From assembly GCF_003010955.1 (NCBI RefSeq), contig NZ_PGGO01000008.1:124001-188000 (forward strand): a DNA stretch of 64,000 bases. Direction: 5' to 3'. A program made the position numbers and the translations under genes. Position 1 is the stretch's first letter. Each line of letters starts with the position of its first letter. The notes under the pieces were generated by a model that was not told the DNA's origin, ran no database searches, and worked only from the letters and a program-made list of their open reading frames with translations. The stretch comes from Phyllobacterium brassicacearum (GTDB lineage: Bacteria > Pseudomonadota > Alphaproteobacteria > Rhizobiales > Rhizobiaceae). Positions 18,200-25,203 of the stretch are shown in pieces.

Positions 18200-18322
18200 G
18201 AGGCTCGGTAGCTTGCCCGCAGAGTAAGGTTATTACACACCGAGCCCCTGTCGGACGCGAGCCCGACAATGCCACTGTCTCCTCGAAGGACAATTCGAGT
18301 CAAATCACAACAGGTCTCGAAG
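18200..18322 (+). ncRNA. structured element A, copy 1
   Basis: Arms GGCTCGGT (18202-18209) and ACCGAGCC (18239-18246) form an 8-bp stem around a 29-base loop. A second stem TGTCGG/CCGACA (18249-18254 with 18263-18268) and a third CTCGAA/TTCGAG (18282-18287 with 18294-18299) follow, then AGTCAAATCACAA. The same order of stems and the same tail recur in copy 2 at 21117. The element contains no credible ORF. Strand is inferred from the phage genes. It could be a small RNA, a leader element or a DNA recombination or packaging site. Confidence 0.5.
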
Positions 18323-18361
18323 TGCCACAATGACGCTCGGCTGTTGGTTGGGCAGGGATCG

Positions 18362-18393
18362 TAAAAGAGACTTGGCCCGCAGACCAAGTCTCA
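18362..18393 (+). other. structured element B, copy 1 (9-bp hairpin)
   Basis: GAGACTTGG (18367-18375) pairs perfectly with CCAAGTCTC (18384-18392) around CCCGCAGA. The preceding AAAA and the sequence AAAAGAGACTTGGCCCGC recur at 21505. No T-run follows, so it is not a plain intrinsic terminator. It lies 45 bases after element A1. Confidence 0.5.
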
Positions 18394-18849
18394 TGAAGCC
18401 CCGCCGTTCCTACTCGCCTAAGTAATCACGGTGAGGCTTCAATTGATGACGGATATCGCTTGTGGGCAACGCCATCAATCGTTTTCACGATACAATTTCC
18501 CGATCCTTTGCTCGTGATCGATCAATGTAACCCAAAGGCCACAGAAAGCTCGGGCGGTTCTTTTGAATGCACGTCTACCTGCGACCATCGCCGTTGGCTT
18601 TCTTCAGAGTTTCCATCGCCTCTATCCAGGCCATTTCAGCTCGCCAGCATGTACCGGCCGTCCGATTTGGCTGAATCGCGAAGAGAGAGAAGCGTTTGGC
18701 AAATAAGCTGCAGGTCGTCCGATTTCATCGGGCATCTCAACCAATGACAGCCAGGTGGTGGCACAAACCGCGCCTGAAGCCTCTTAGCAAATAGTCGGAC
18801 TCGCACCGCGACTGCAACCCGACACGCCTGCAATATGAAAGCGAAACTT
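18394..18849 (+). other. gap with no supported gene
   Basis: Between element B1 and the holin-like gene lie about 450 bases. Six-frame reading gives only short frames without a good ribosome site. The last codons of a minus-strand frame (ending KKANGDGRR near 18580) look protein-like but have no start. I see no gene here that I can support. Confidence 0.4.
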
Positions 18850-19068
18850 ATGAAACCAGTCGCCAATTGGCGGGCTGTTCTGCGCAAGGCGTGGAGCATC
18901 CGCTTGATGCTGCTTGCCGGTCTTCTGTCCGGTGCCGAAGTCGCGTTGCCGTTGCTCGACGGTGTTCTCCCGATCCCGCCAGGCATCTTCGCCGGACTTA
19001 CCTTCTTCACGGTCGGCGCAGCCTTCGTTGCTCGGCTTGTCGTCCAGAAAGGACTTTCCGATGAATAA
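18850..19068 (+). CDS. small phage membrane protein, probable holin
   Basis: 72 residues from the ATG at 18850, chosen because it aligns with the start of the truncated copy at 18020. The in-frame ATG at 18835 would add 5 residues. After the basic NWRAVLRKAWSIR stretch come two hydrophobic segments (LMLLAGLLSGAEVALPLL and IFAGLTFFTVGAAFVARLVV). Size, two membrane passes and the place before lysozyme and spanins fit a holin, but no lysis data exist. It overlaps the lysozyme start by 8 bases. Confidence 0.68.
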   Translation: MKPVANWRAVLRKAWSIRLMLLAGLLSGAEVALPLLDGVLPIPPGIFAGLTFFTVGAAFVARLVVQKGLSDE

Positions 19069-19570
19069 ACGTGCAAAGGTTGCCCTCGCATCAGGACTTG
19101 GGCTCATCGCGCTTACGGCGACCTATCTGACCGAGCCATGGGAAAACACGGAAAACCTCGCCTATTATGACCGGCTCGGGAAGGTCTGGACCGTCTGCAC
19201 GGGGGAAACCAAAGGCGTCAAGCAGGGCGACTACTATACCGACGCCGAATGCAAACAGATGCTCTACACCCGCCTGGAGAATGACTATCGCAAACCTTTG
19301 CAGAAATGCGTCAAGGGGTTCGATGCAATGCCGCTCAGCGTGCAGGCATCGATGCTCGATCTCTCCTACAACGTCGGCGTGACCGCTGTCTGCAATTCAA
19401 CTGCAGCGCGTCTCGCTAGCGCCAAGGACTGGCGTGGCAGTTGCGAGGCGATGACACGCTTCAATCGCGCGGGAGGGAAGGTCGTGCGTGGCCTGAAGCT
19501 CCGGCGGGAGGATGGCGACTTGACCCGGATCGGTGAGCGCGAACTTTGCCTTGGAGGGCTCAAGGGATGA
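19061..19570 (+). CDS. phage lysozyme, GH24, SAR-endolysin type
   Basis: 169 residues; ATG at 19061 after AAAGGA. An uncleaved-looking N-terminal hydrophobic segment (residues 7-23, VALASGLGLIALTATYL) suggests signal-anchor-release export. The catalytic Glu28 in PWEN is followed by Asp37 (YYDRLG) and Thr44 (VWTVC), the Glu-Asp-Thr triad of phage T4/P21-type lysozymes. It cuts the sugar backbone of peptidoglycan at lysis. Several Cys (46, and others later) may govern activation. The stop overlaps the spanin start in ATGA. Confidence 0.88.
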   Translation: MNKRAKVALASGLGLIALTATYLTEPWENTENLAYYDRLGKVWTVCTGETKGVKQGDYYTDAECKQMLYTRLENDYRKPLQKCVKGFDAMPLSVQASMLDLSYNVGVTAVCNSTAARLASAKDWRGSCEAMTRFNRAGGKVVRGLKLRREDGDLTRIGERELCLGGLKG

Positions 19571-20004
19571 CCATTCTCGTTGCCATCCTTCGCTCGCTCG
19601 GTCTGCCGGCGTGCATCTTCCTTGGCATGCTGGCCTACTATGAGGGCGTGCCGGTGCTGCGCGACATTCCCTTCGCCGATCGTAGCCCTGTCATCCGTGA
19701 ACTGATTGCCGGCCGAGTCCCAACAGAACGGGCCAAGGCTGCCGATGATGCCCGCAAGGGATACGTGATCGAGTCCGAGAAGATCGCGGCCGAGGCGAGG
19801 GCGGCAAGGATCGAACAGGAACGCAAGGCGGCACAGATCGTGGTCGACGCCTATCAGGTCCAACTCAGGAACCTTCTGACAATCGAAGAGCTGAAGAACG
19901 AACAGCATCAACAGGAGATTGCTGATTATGAAGCGAAGCTTAAGGCTGCTGGCCGTTCCCGTCTTGTTGATGATGCTGACCGGCGCTTCCTGCTCAACCC
20001 TTAA
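19567..20004 (+). CDS. inner-membrane spanin-like protein (Rz-like)
   Basis: 145 residues. One membrane segment near the N-terminus (ILRSLGLPACIFLGMLAYY) is followed by a long Ala/Glu/Lys/Arg helix (residues about 60-125), the topology of i-spanins. The o-spanin-like gene starts inside it in another frame. This nested Rz/Rz1 layout supports a role in fusing inner and outer membranes during lysis. Sequence itself has no strong family motif. Confidence 0.68.
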   Translation: MTILVAILRSLGLPACIFLGMLAYYEGVPVLRDIPFADRSPVIRELIAGRVPTERAKAADDARKGYVIESEKIAAEARAARIEQERKAAQIVVDAYQVQLRNLLTIEELKNEQHQQEIADYEAKLKAAGRSRLVDDADRRFLLNP

Positions 20005-20230
20005 CGATCGATTGGAACAAGCCGCCAGAACGCGGGGCGAGGCTCAGGTCGATCATCAATGGCCGCCCTTGCCGGATGATTGCCGGGTGATGGAGCCGCA
20101 TGCTCCCGTTGTTATCGGCACAGAAGCCCTATCAGGGTGGAAACGCGAACGTCGGGCACTCGACAGAGCGAATGCACGGGTAGGCCGCTGTGCGGGCTTC
20201 TATGACGCTGCGACAGGAAGGCCGCTATGA
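19928..20230 (+). CDS. outer-membrane spanin-like lipoprotein (Rz1-like)
   Basis: 100 residues from the ATG at 19928, which follows AGGAG and lies within the i-spanin gene in another frame, overlapping it by 77 bases. The N-terminus is a lipoprotein-type signal: KRSLRLLAVPVLLMMLTGAS followed by Cys. The box is not perfect (GASC), but position and overlap are those of Rz1. The mature part is Arg/Pro-rich. The stop overlaps the DUF1515 start. Confidence 0.65.
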   Translation: MKRSLRLLAVPVLLMMLTGASCSTLNDRLEQAARTRGEAQVDHQWPPLPDDCRVMEPHAPVVIGTEALSGWKRERRALDRANARVGRCAGFYDAATGRPL

Positions 20231-20592
20231 TGGATCTTAGCTTGAACGATATTTACAAATCCATCGGAGCGCTGACAGCGGAAGTGCAGGGCCTTCGCCG
20301 TGACATGGAAGCATCAGAGCGCCGGGCTGCGCTCGAGAACCGTGAGGCCGACGAAAAGCGAGCCATCGTTCACAAGCGTATGGATGATATCACCGGCCAG
20401 GTTGGCGACATCAAGACGGATATCGCCACGATCACGGGCCAGGTCAAAGACAGCAAAGCCGTCACCGATCAAGTGAAGCAGTGGAAACTGATGGGGATGG
20501 GCGCTCTTGCCGTCGTCGGCATTGGCGGAACGGCTCTTGGCGTCAGCATCGCCAATTCGTTTGAATGGGTTGCGCGGATCTTCCACAAATAG
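20227..20592 (+). CDS. DUF1515 phage protein with coiled coil and C-terminal membrane segment
   Basis: 121 residues, coupled by ATGATG/TGA overlap to the spanin gene. Residues about 10-85 form a Glu/Lys/Asp-rich coiled coil with repeated DITGQVGDIKTDIATITGQV-type units. Residues 90-110 (MGALAVVGIGGTALGVSIA) form a membrane segment. The family is common in rhizobial prophages next to lysis genes; its function is not known. Confidence 0.75.
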   Translation: MMDLSLNDIYKSIGALTAEVQGLRRDMEASERRAALENREADEKRAIVHKRMDDITGQVGDIKTDIATITGQVKDSKAVTDQVKQWKLMGMGALAVVGIGGTALGVSIANSFEWVARIFHK

Positions 20593-20777
20593 CAATCGCC
20601 CTGCCGATCAGGGCAGCGGGAAAGGGGCATGTTCAATCGATGCCCGAGTGAAAGGTTGTCTCTATAGATTGATCCAGCAAGCGTTGGCGCTTTTTGACAC
20701 AGGGCAATTTCACGGCAGGAAGCCGTTTAATCGGCCAAGCCATCTATCAGACAGATCAGTAATAGGAGAAAATCACA

Positions 20778-21081
20778 ATCGCATTTGATGTCGGAAATTT
20801 GACTTTTGCGAGCATCGCCGCCTACGGCGTTGAGGGGAAGCGGGACTGGACGCATGTAATCACAGATGATCTGGCGGATATCGAGGGCTCTTGCCGGCGG
20901 AATGTTCCCGTACTGGACATATTTTGACACGCTTGAAGCCCGGCTTGCGTTCCGCATTGGCGATATGATCGGCGTTACCGCCGACGATGGTAAAGCGCTT
21001 TACCAGGTCACGAACGACAACCCGACCGGCTTTAACGGCATCATGCTGCACAAAATTGCTTCTGTGGAAGCTTTTTCTTAG
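20778..21081 (+). pseudogene. phage ORF with lost start codon and a frameshift
   Basis: After the ribosome site AGGAG at 20764-20768 the frame reads ATC GCA TTT GAT GTC, where ATG GCA would be expected. It runs AFDVGNLTFASIAAYGVEGK then DWTH.ITDDLADIEGS, and ends at a TGA at 20925. The continuation, YFDTLEARLAFRIGDMIGV then TADDGKALYQVTNDNPTGFN, lies in the +1 frame to 21081. Both parts together resemble one small phage protein. An ORF called from ATG 20866 covers only the second part. Confidence 0.5.
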
Positions 21082-21116
21082 CCGGGAGTGGCGGCCAACA
21101 AATCACTCGGCGAGAA

Positions 21117-21239
21117 GAGGCTCGGTAGTTGATCGCAAAGTAAGGTGTAACACACCGAGCCTCAGCGTCGGACCCAAGATCCGGCTATGTAATGTCCTCC
21201 TGAGGGTAATCTAGAGTCAAATCACAAAAGGCTCGGCGT
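21117..21239 (+). ncRNA. structured element A, copy 2
   Basis: GAGGCTCGGT (21117-21126) and ACCGAGCCTC (21154-21163) form a 10-bp stem, two pairs longer than in copy 1. A second stem GTCGGA/TCCGGC (21167-21172 with 21180-21185) keeps pairing through changed bases and one G-U. The third stem is weaker than in copy 1. The tail AGTCAAATCACAA (21215-21227) is identical. A further 10-bp hairpin, TCGGCGTGAG/CTCACGCCGA (21233-21242 with 21262-21271), follows only in this copy. No ORF is credible across it. Confidence 0.5.
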
Positions 21240-21504
21240 GAGTTTGACTGGGGACATCGCGCTCACGCCGAATCTATGCCGAATGAGGGCGCGGCATATG
21301 AGAAATATGCAACGAATTCCACGAGGTAACAATAAATCGTGGCTTCGGTAAATCGGGTTATGGGGATAGACAACCAGAGAGAGGCCTGGTCGTCACTCAC
21401 TGCCCAGCGACTGTTCGGCCAAGCCTCCACTGCTCGGCAGAGTCAGCGGTTCATCTTACTCTGAAAAGAGCCCCCGGCAAGGTCGTCTTGGATGATCTGA
21501 ATTG

Positions 21505-21546
21505 AAAAGAGACTTGGCCCGCCATTGAGTAACGGACCAAGCCTCA
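21505..21546 (+). other. structured element B, copy 2
   Basis: The sequence AAAAGAGACTTGGCCCGC of copy 1 recurs. GAGACTTGG (21509-21517) pairs with CCAAGCCTC (21537-21545) with one mismatch and a longer loop than in copy 1. It lies about 270 bases after A2; the DNA between has no supported gene. Confidence 0.45.
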
Positions 21547-21718
21547 CTTTAGCTGGGACATACCATTAGCCAAGCTTTCCGCCAGACGGTACCGACGACA
21601 AATTCCTAAGCCGAACTTGCCGGATACTCACTACAAGCGACGGGTCCGGACCGGCTGATAGCCTGGTTGTCAGCTTCCCTAACTATACCACACCCCACAC
21701 ACAATCAGGATTAGAATC

Positions 21719-22165
21719 ATGAATCTGGTGCAACCATCGACGCGCCTGCTCGCGGAGTCATGCGAGCAGGAAGGGCTGCTGCGCAACCAGTGTGCCTATG
21801 TTCTGGCAACCGCTTGGCATGAAACCAGCGCCTACAAATACATGCGGGAAATCTGGGGACCGACGCCTGCGCAGAAGCGTTACGAGGGACGCAAGGATCT
21901 CGGCAACACCGTGGCGGGCGATGGCAAGAAGTTCATGGGCCGTGGTTTCGTCCAGATCACTGGCCGGCGCAATTACACAGACTGGTCCAGGCGTCTTGGC
22001 CTCGATCTCCTGAAGGAACCGCAGTTGGCCGAGAGGCCGGAAATAGCCGTCCGGATCATCGTCAAAGGCATGAAGATCGGCACGTTCACCGGCAAGAAGC
22101 TGGTTCGACGCCCTGCTGAGGGCCGAGGGTTGCGGCCCGCGCTATGCGGTAGCGTCAGCTCTTAG
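21719..22165 (+). pseudogene. GH19-type lysozyme/chitinase, damaged C-terminus
   Basis: 148 residues, ATG after AGGATTAG. The core AYVLATAWHETSAYKYMREI, then GRGFVQITGRRNYTDWSRRLG and a GTFTGKKL segment match phage GH19-like endolysins; the Glu in WHET is the expected acid. After KKL the family normally continues with a helical domain and an ARRIINGTD-type segment. Here the frame turns into RRPAEGRGLRPALCGSVSS and stops, suggesting a frameshift near 22100. It is a second cell-wall enzyme besides the GH24 lysozyme and may be inactive. Confidence 0.6.
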
Positions 22166-22250
22166 ACCCGTCGCCTAGGCTTGCTCTTGTGCCAGTGTTG
22201 AAGCTTTCCAGAGGTGGCCGACGTCCCCCGTAGGTCGCCGGCGGATGTGT

Positions 22251-22290
22251 GAGGCTCGACGCCGTGTTGTGGGCATCACCGTCGAGCCTC
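22251..22290. other. perfect 11-bp inverted repeat
   Basis: GAGGCTCGACG (22251-22261) and CGTCGAGCCTC (22280-22290) pair perfectly around 18 bases. The 5' arm resembles the start of element A (GAGGCTCG), but the loop differs. No T-run follows. It lies 86 bases after the damaged lysozyme, close to where the prophage should end, and may be an attachment-region or regulatory structure. Confidence 0.45.
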
Positions 22291-22824
22291 TTGCCGGATT
22301 TGGTGAACCAGCTTCGATAGCTTGCACATATTGCTGATTGACATCAATAAATCCGTCCTGATTATTCCGGATTAATAAGGAGCGAAAAACGTCACGCTGC
22401 AAGGTGCCAATTCACGCTTGTCTCTTGTCACGGACTAATCGTGCCCACCCAAAAGTGAGGCCTGACGATTTGACGGGGTAGGTGGGTTAGATCCTCGCCA
22501 GGCCCCTGTTGGGGACGGGCTCCAACTCGCTATAAACTTGCGAATGTGACAAACGTTCCGACTGTGTCCAAAGCGGACAAATCGGCCTTCATCTTCGCCT
22601 CTGTTTGCTCTTATGCCAGCGCTCCAACTTCCCGGAAGGCGGCGGTCGCGGCGTCGTCTCCACGAAGATGCCCGCTTCCTTGGCGGCTTCGACAAACGCC
22701 ACGCGGGCGACAGCGGCCGAGCATTCGCCAGCATCGCACACCGTATAGTTACAGTTACGTACTTGTTAATTGCCCATGGCATGAATTCACTGGAGGAATA
22801 ATCACGACCAAATGGGATGGGGCA
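22291..22824. other. gap at the prophage/host border, with a minus-strand gene fragment
   Basis: No intact gene is visible. On the minus strand 22741 to 22589 reads, from a GTG, CDAGECSAAVARVAFVEAAK then AGIFVETTPRPPPSGKLERW and stops. This has protein-like composition but no ribosome site, and a stop lies a few codons upstream, so it looks like the end of a lost gene. No tRNA gene and no clear attachment repeat could be seen. Confidence 0.35.
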
Positions 22825-24234
22825 ATGAATATGACCGCTGTGACACGCAGGACTTTTCTTTGCGGGATCGCTCTGATCCCGGCATTGCAGTTTACGACGG
22901 CGCGAGCCCAAACCGGCGTCAGCCCTGAGGAGGCGCGTGCCATCGCCAAAGAGGCCTACATCTACGGCTTCCCCATGGTGGACAACTATCGCATCGAGCA
23001 CGCCTATTTCGTCGATACCAAGAATCCGGAATACAAGGGACCTTGGAACCATTTGGTCAATATTGCGCGAGTTTACACGCCAGCCGATACGGCCATCCAG
23101 TCAGCCAACTCCGATACGCCCTACTCCTTCGTCGGCTTGGACCTGCGTGCCGAACCGATGGTGCTCACCGTGCCGCCCATCGAGAAGGATCGTTATTTCA
23201 GCATCCAATTCATCGACGCATACACATTCAATTTCGCTTACATTGGTAGCCGTGCGACCGGCAATGATGGCGGTAGTTTCCTCGTCGCCGGGCCCGGCTG
23301 GAAGGGCGAGACACCGAAGGGTGTTAAAGAAGTCATCCGTTCGGAGACTGAACTTGTGCTCGCGGCCTATCGCACGCAGCTTTTCAATCCGGACGACCTC
23401 GACAACGTCAAGAAAATTCAGTCAGAATACAAAGCCGAACCGCTATCCAAATTCCTCGATCAGGCAGCACCTGCGGCTGCGCCAGCCATTGATTTCATCA
23501 AACCGTTGTCCCCTGACGACGAGAGGACATCGCCCGAGTTCTTCAATATCCTGAACTTCGTCCTGCAATACTGCCCGACCGATCCGTCCGAAACCGACCT
23601 CATGGCGCGTTTCGCCAAGATTGGGGTCGGCGCGGGGAAAACGATCGACATCAGCTCGCCAGAAATGAAGACTGCCATTGAACAGGGCATGGCCGACGCT
23701 TGGGCCGATCTTGGGGCTCTGCGCAAGCAGATTGATGCGGGCAAGATAACCTTCGGAGAACTGTTCGGCACGCGGCAATATTTGAAGAACAATTACCTCT
23801 ACCGCATGGGGGCCGCCGTGCTCGGCATCTACGGCAATTCGAAGCAGGAAGCGATGTATCCGGTGTATGCCATCGATGCCGATGGCAAGAAGCTCGATGG
23901 GGCCAACAAGTACACCGTGCATTTCGAAGCGGACAAGATGCCGCCGGTTAACGCCTTCTGGTCGTTGACCATGTATGACTTGCCGCAGAGCCTGCTTGTT
24001 GCCAATCCGATCAATCGCTACCTGCTGAATTTGCCAATGCTTCCGCAGTTTGTGAAGGACGCGGATGGCGGCCTGACATTTTATATTCAGAACGAGACAC
24101 CAGGCAAAGACAAGGAGCCGAATTGGCTGCCTGCGCCCAAAGGCCCGTTCGTCATCGCCATGCGCCTCTACTGGCCCAAAGAAGCAGCGCTGGACGGCGA
24201 GTGGAAGCAGCCGCCGATGAAGCAGTCGGCATAA
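22825..24234 (+). CDS. DUF1254/DUF1214 exported protein with Tat-type signal
   Basis: 469 residues from the ATG at 22825 (a second ATG lies at 22831). The N-terminus has a twin-arginine motif (TRRTFLCG) and a hydrophobic stretch ending in ARAQ, so it is probably exported folded. Residues about 35-170 are DUF1254 (EAYIYGFPMVDNYRI, SANSDTPYSF) and the C-terminal 120 residues are DUF1214 (VNAFWSLTMYD, LTFYIQNETPG). The family is widespread and of unknown biochemical role. No operon partner on the same strand. Confidence 0.82.
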   Translation: MNMTAVTRRTFLCGIALIPALQFTTARAQTGVSPEEARAIAKEAYIYGFPMVDNYRIEHAYFVDTKNPEYKGPWNHLVNIARVYTPADTAIQSANSDTPYSFVGLDLRAEPMVLTVPPIEKDRYFSIQFIDAYTFNFAYIGSRATGNDGGSFLVAGPGWKGETPKGVKEVIRSETELVLAAYRTQLFNPDDLDNVKKIQSEYKAEPLSKFLDQAAPAAAPAIDFIKPLSPDDERTSPEFFNILNFVLQYCPTDPSETDLMARFAKIGVGAGKTIDISSPEMKTAIEQGMADAWADLGALRKQIDAGKITFGELFGTRQYLKNNYLYRMGAAVLGIYGNSKQEAMYPVYAIDADGKKLDGANKYTVHFEADKMPPVNAFWSLTMYDLPQSLLVANPINRYLLNLPMLPQFVKDADGGLTFYIQNETPGKDKEPNWLPAPKGPFVIAMRLYWPKEAALDGEWKQPPMKQSA

Positions 24235-24257
24235 GGGAGCGAAGTGCAAGCAAAATC

Positions 24258-24434
24258 TCAGCTTTCGCCGTCAACCTTATGCTCGCTGCAATACCATTCC
24301 TGACCGTACCGCTTCTCAAAGCCAAAGGCGCCCCACGACTTGCAATCTGGATGCATGCAGTAGTGTTCGAACAAACCGGCAGGAGCTTTCTCCATGTGCT
24401 CCGGGTAGGTGAGTTTGGGTGGAGTCTCACTCAT
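24258..24434 (-). CDS. 58-residue Cys/His protein coupled to the SRAP gene
   Basis: The ATG at 24434 overlaps the SRAP stop as ATGA, so its translation is probably coupled. The protein has the spaced residues HYCMHPDC, then WYCSEH: a likely zinc site of Cys, Cys, Cys and His. It begins MSETPPKLTYPEH and ends KVDGES. Similar tiny proteins exist in rhizobia, with no known role that I can name. The link to SRAP suggests a part in DNA-damage handling, which is inference. Confidence 0.7.
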   Translation of the reverse strand: MSETPPKLTYPEHMEKAPAGLFEHYCMHPDCKSWGAFGFEKRYGQEWYCSEHKVDGES

Positions 24435-25105
24435 AGCAACAACGGCTCTTCTTCCTCTGCCTTTGGTTGTGGCAAAACTATCAGGTCTTTGTCGGGCAGG
24501 GGTCTTTGAAGCTTCAAAGCCTCATCAGTCGGAGCGTTCATCCAGATGTCGATCTCATCGCTGGTGCGCAGGATCACCGGCATAGCCTGTTCATGTATCG
24601 GCTTGACGACCGCGTTGGGAAAGGTGGTTAGAAACGCGAAGATATCGGCCTGTACGGGACCCTCCTTTTTCTTCCGCGTGCTGTACCAGCTCGTCCAGAT
24701 TCCAGCGAACCAGAACAGTGGCCTGTCCTCGCTCAAAGCGAACCAGTAGAGCGGCTTTTTCTTGGTCACTGGATCCGGCACTTTGCCGTACTCGGCAAAA
24801 CTCGTCACCGGGACAACGCAGCGATTTGCCGGACCAAGCCAGGGTTGCCAGTGCGCGGACTTCACATTGCGAATATTGGTTACGCCGTAGTCGACCTCAC
24901 CCTTCAGGAATTGCGGTGGTGTCGGCATTCCCCATCTGGCAATTGCCAGTTCGCGATCGCCATTAGCATCTTTCCGGCCAATTGGGGCAGGGTAGTCCGG
25001 ATAGACATCCATCTGCAGAGTAAAACGATTGGTGAGATCGTGAACAGGCAGGAACAGTTGCCGCATCGCTTCAAATGTCGTGGTGGCGTTGTAAAGATTG
25101 CACAT
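24431..25105 (-). CDS. SRAP family abasic-site crosslinking protein (YedK/HMCES-like)
   Basis: 224 residues. The ATG at 25105 was chosen because Cys must be residue 2 (MCNLYN); an upstream in-frame start would bury it. Family residues are present: Asn77 in TNIRN, Glu105 in SFAEY and His171 in PIHEQAMPVIL. SRAP proteins bind abasic sites in single-stranded DNA and form a thiazolidine link through Cys2. The usual NARSE and GFYEW motifs are altered to NIRN and SFAEY, marking a divergent subgroup. A LexA box lies 82 bases upstream. Confidence 0.85.
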   Translation of the reverse strand: MCNLYNATTTFEAMRQLFLPVHDLTNRFTLQMDVYPDYPAPIGRKDANGDRELAIARWGMPTPPQFLKGEVDYGVTNIRNVKSAHWQPWLGPANRCVVPVTSFAEYGKVPDPVTKKKPLYWFALSEDRPLFWFAGIWTSWYSTRKKKEGPVQADIFAFLTTFPNAVVKPIHEQAMPVILRTSDEIDIWMNAPTDEALKLQRPLPDKDLIVLPQPKAEEEEPLLL

Positions 25106-25186
25106 GGATGTCGATGATAATTGATCCTCACCGCTTCGCAAGAAGGGCAGTCTGCGGCAACTTCGTCCTTGACGTTTTGGGAATAT

Positions 25187-25201
25187 GTTCTCATTTTGTT
25201 C
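25187..25201. promoter_or_regulatory. LexA (SOS) box between the SRAP gene and a divergent zinc-ribbon gene
   Basis: GTTC, seven bases (TCATTTT), GTTC: a perfect match to the alphaproteobacterial LexA direct repeat GTTC-N7-GTTC. It lies in the 98-base space between the SRAP start (25105, minus) and the start at 25204 (plus), so LexA could hold down both. On the plus side the box ends only 2 bases before the ATG, so a promoter upstream of it would be blocked. Confidence 0.6.
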
Positions 25202-25203
25202 TC

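Noticed and set aside
18460-18747. 95-residue plus-strand ORF in the gap before the holin-like gene.
   Set aside because: No ribosome site and Ser/Cys/Arg-rich random composition; it covers a region with structured repeats nearby.
1-22200. Gene transfer agent cluster instead of a prophage.
   Set aside because: Tail genes resemble GTA (DUF2460, DUF2163), but the head genes (DUF2213, DUF2184, MuF) and the lysis cassette with spanins are of phage type, and the usual GTA gene order is absent.
22440-22490. CCCACC / GGTGGG inverted bases that might be an insertion-sequence end.
   Set aside because: No matching second end, no target duplication and no transposase could be found nearby.
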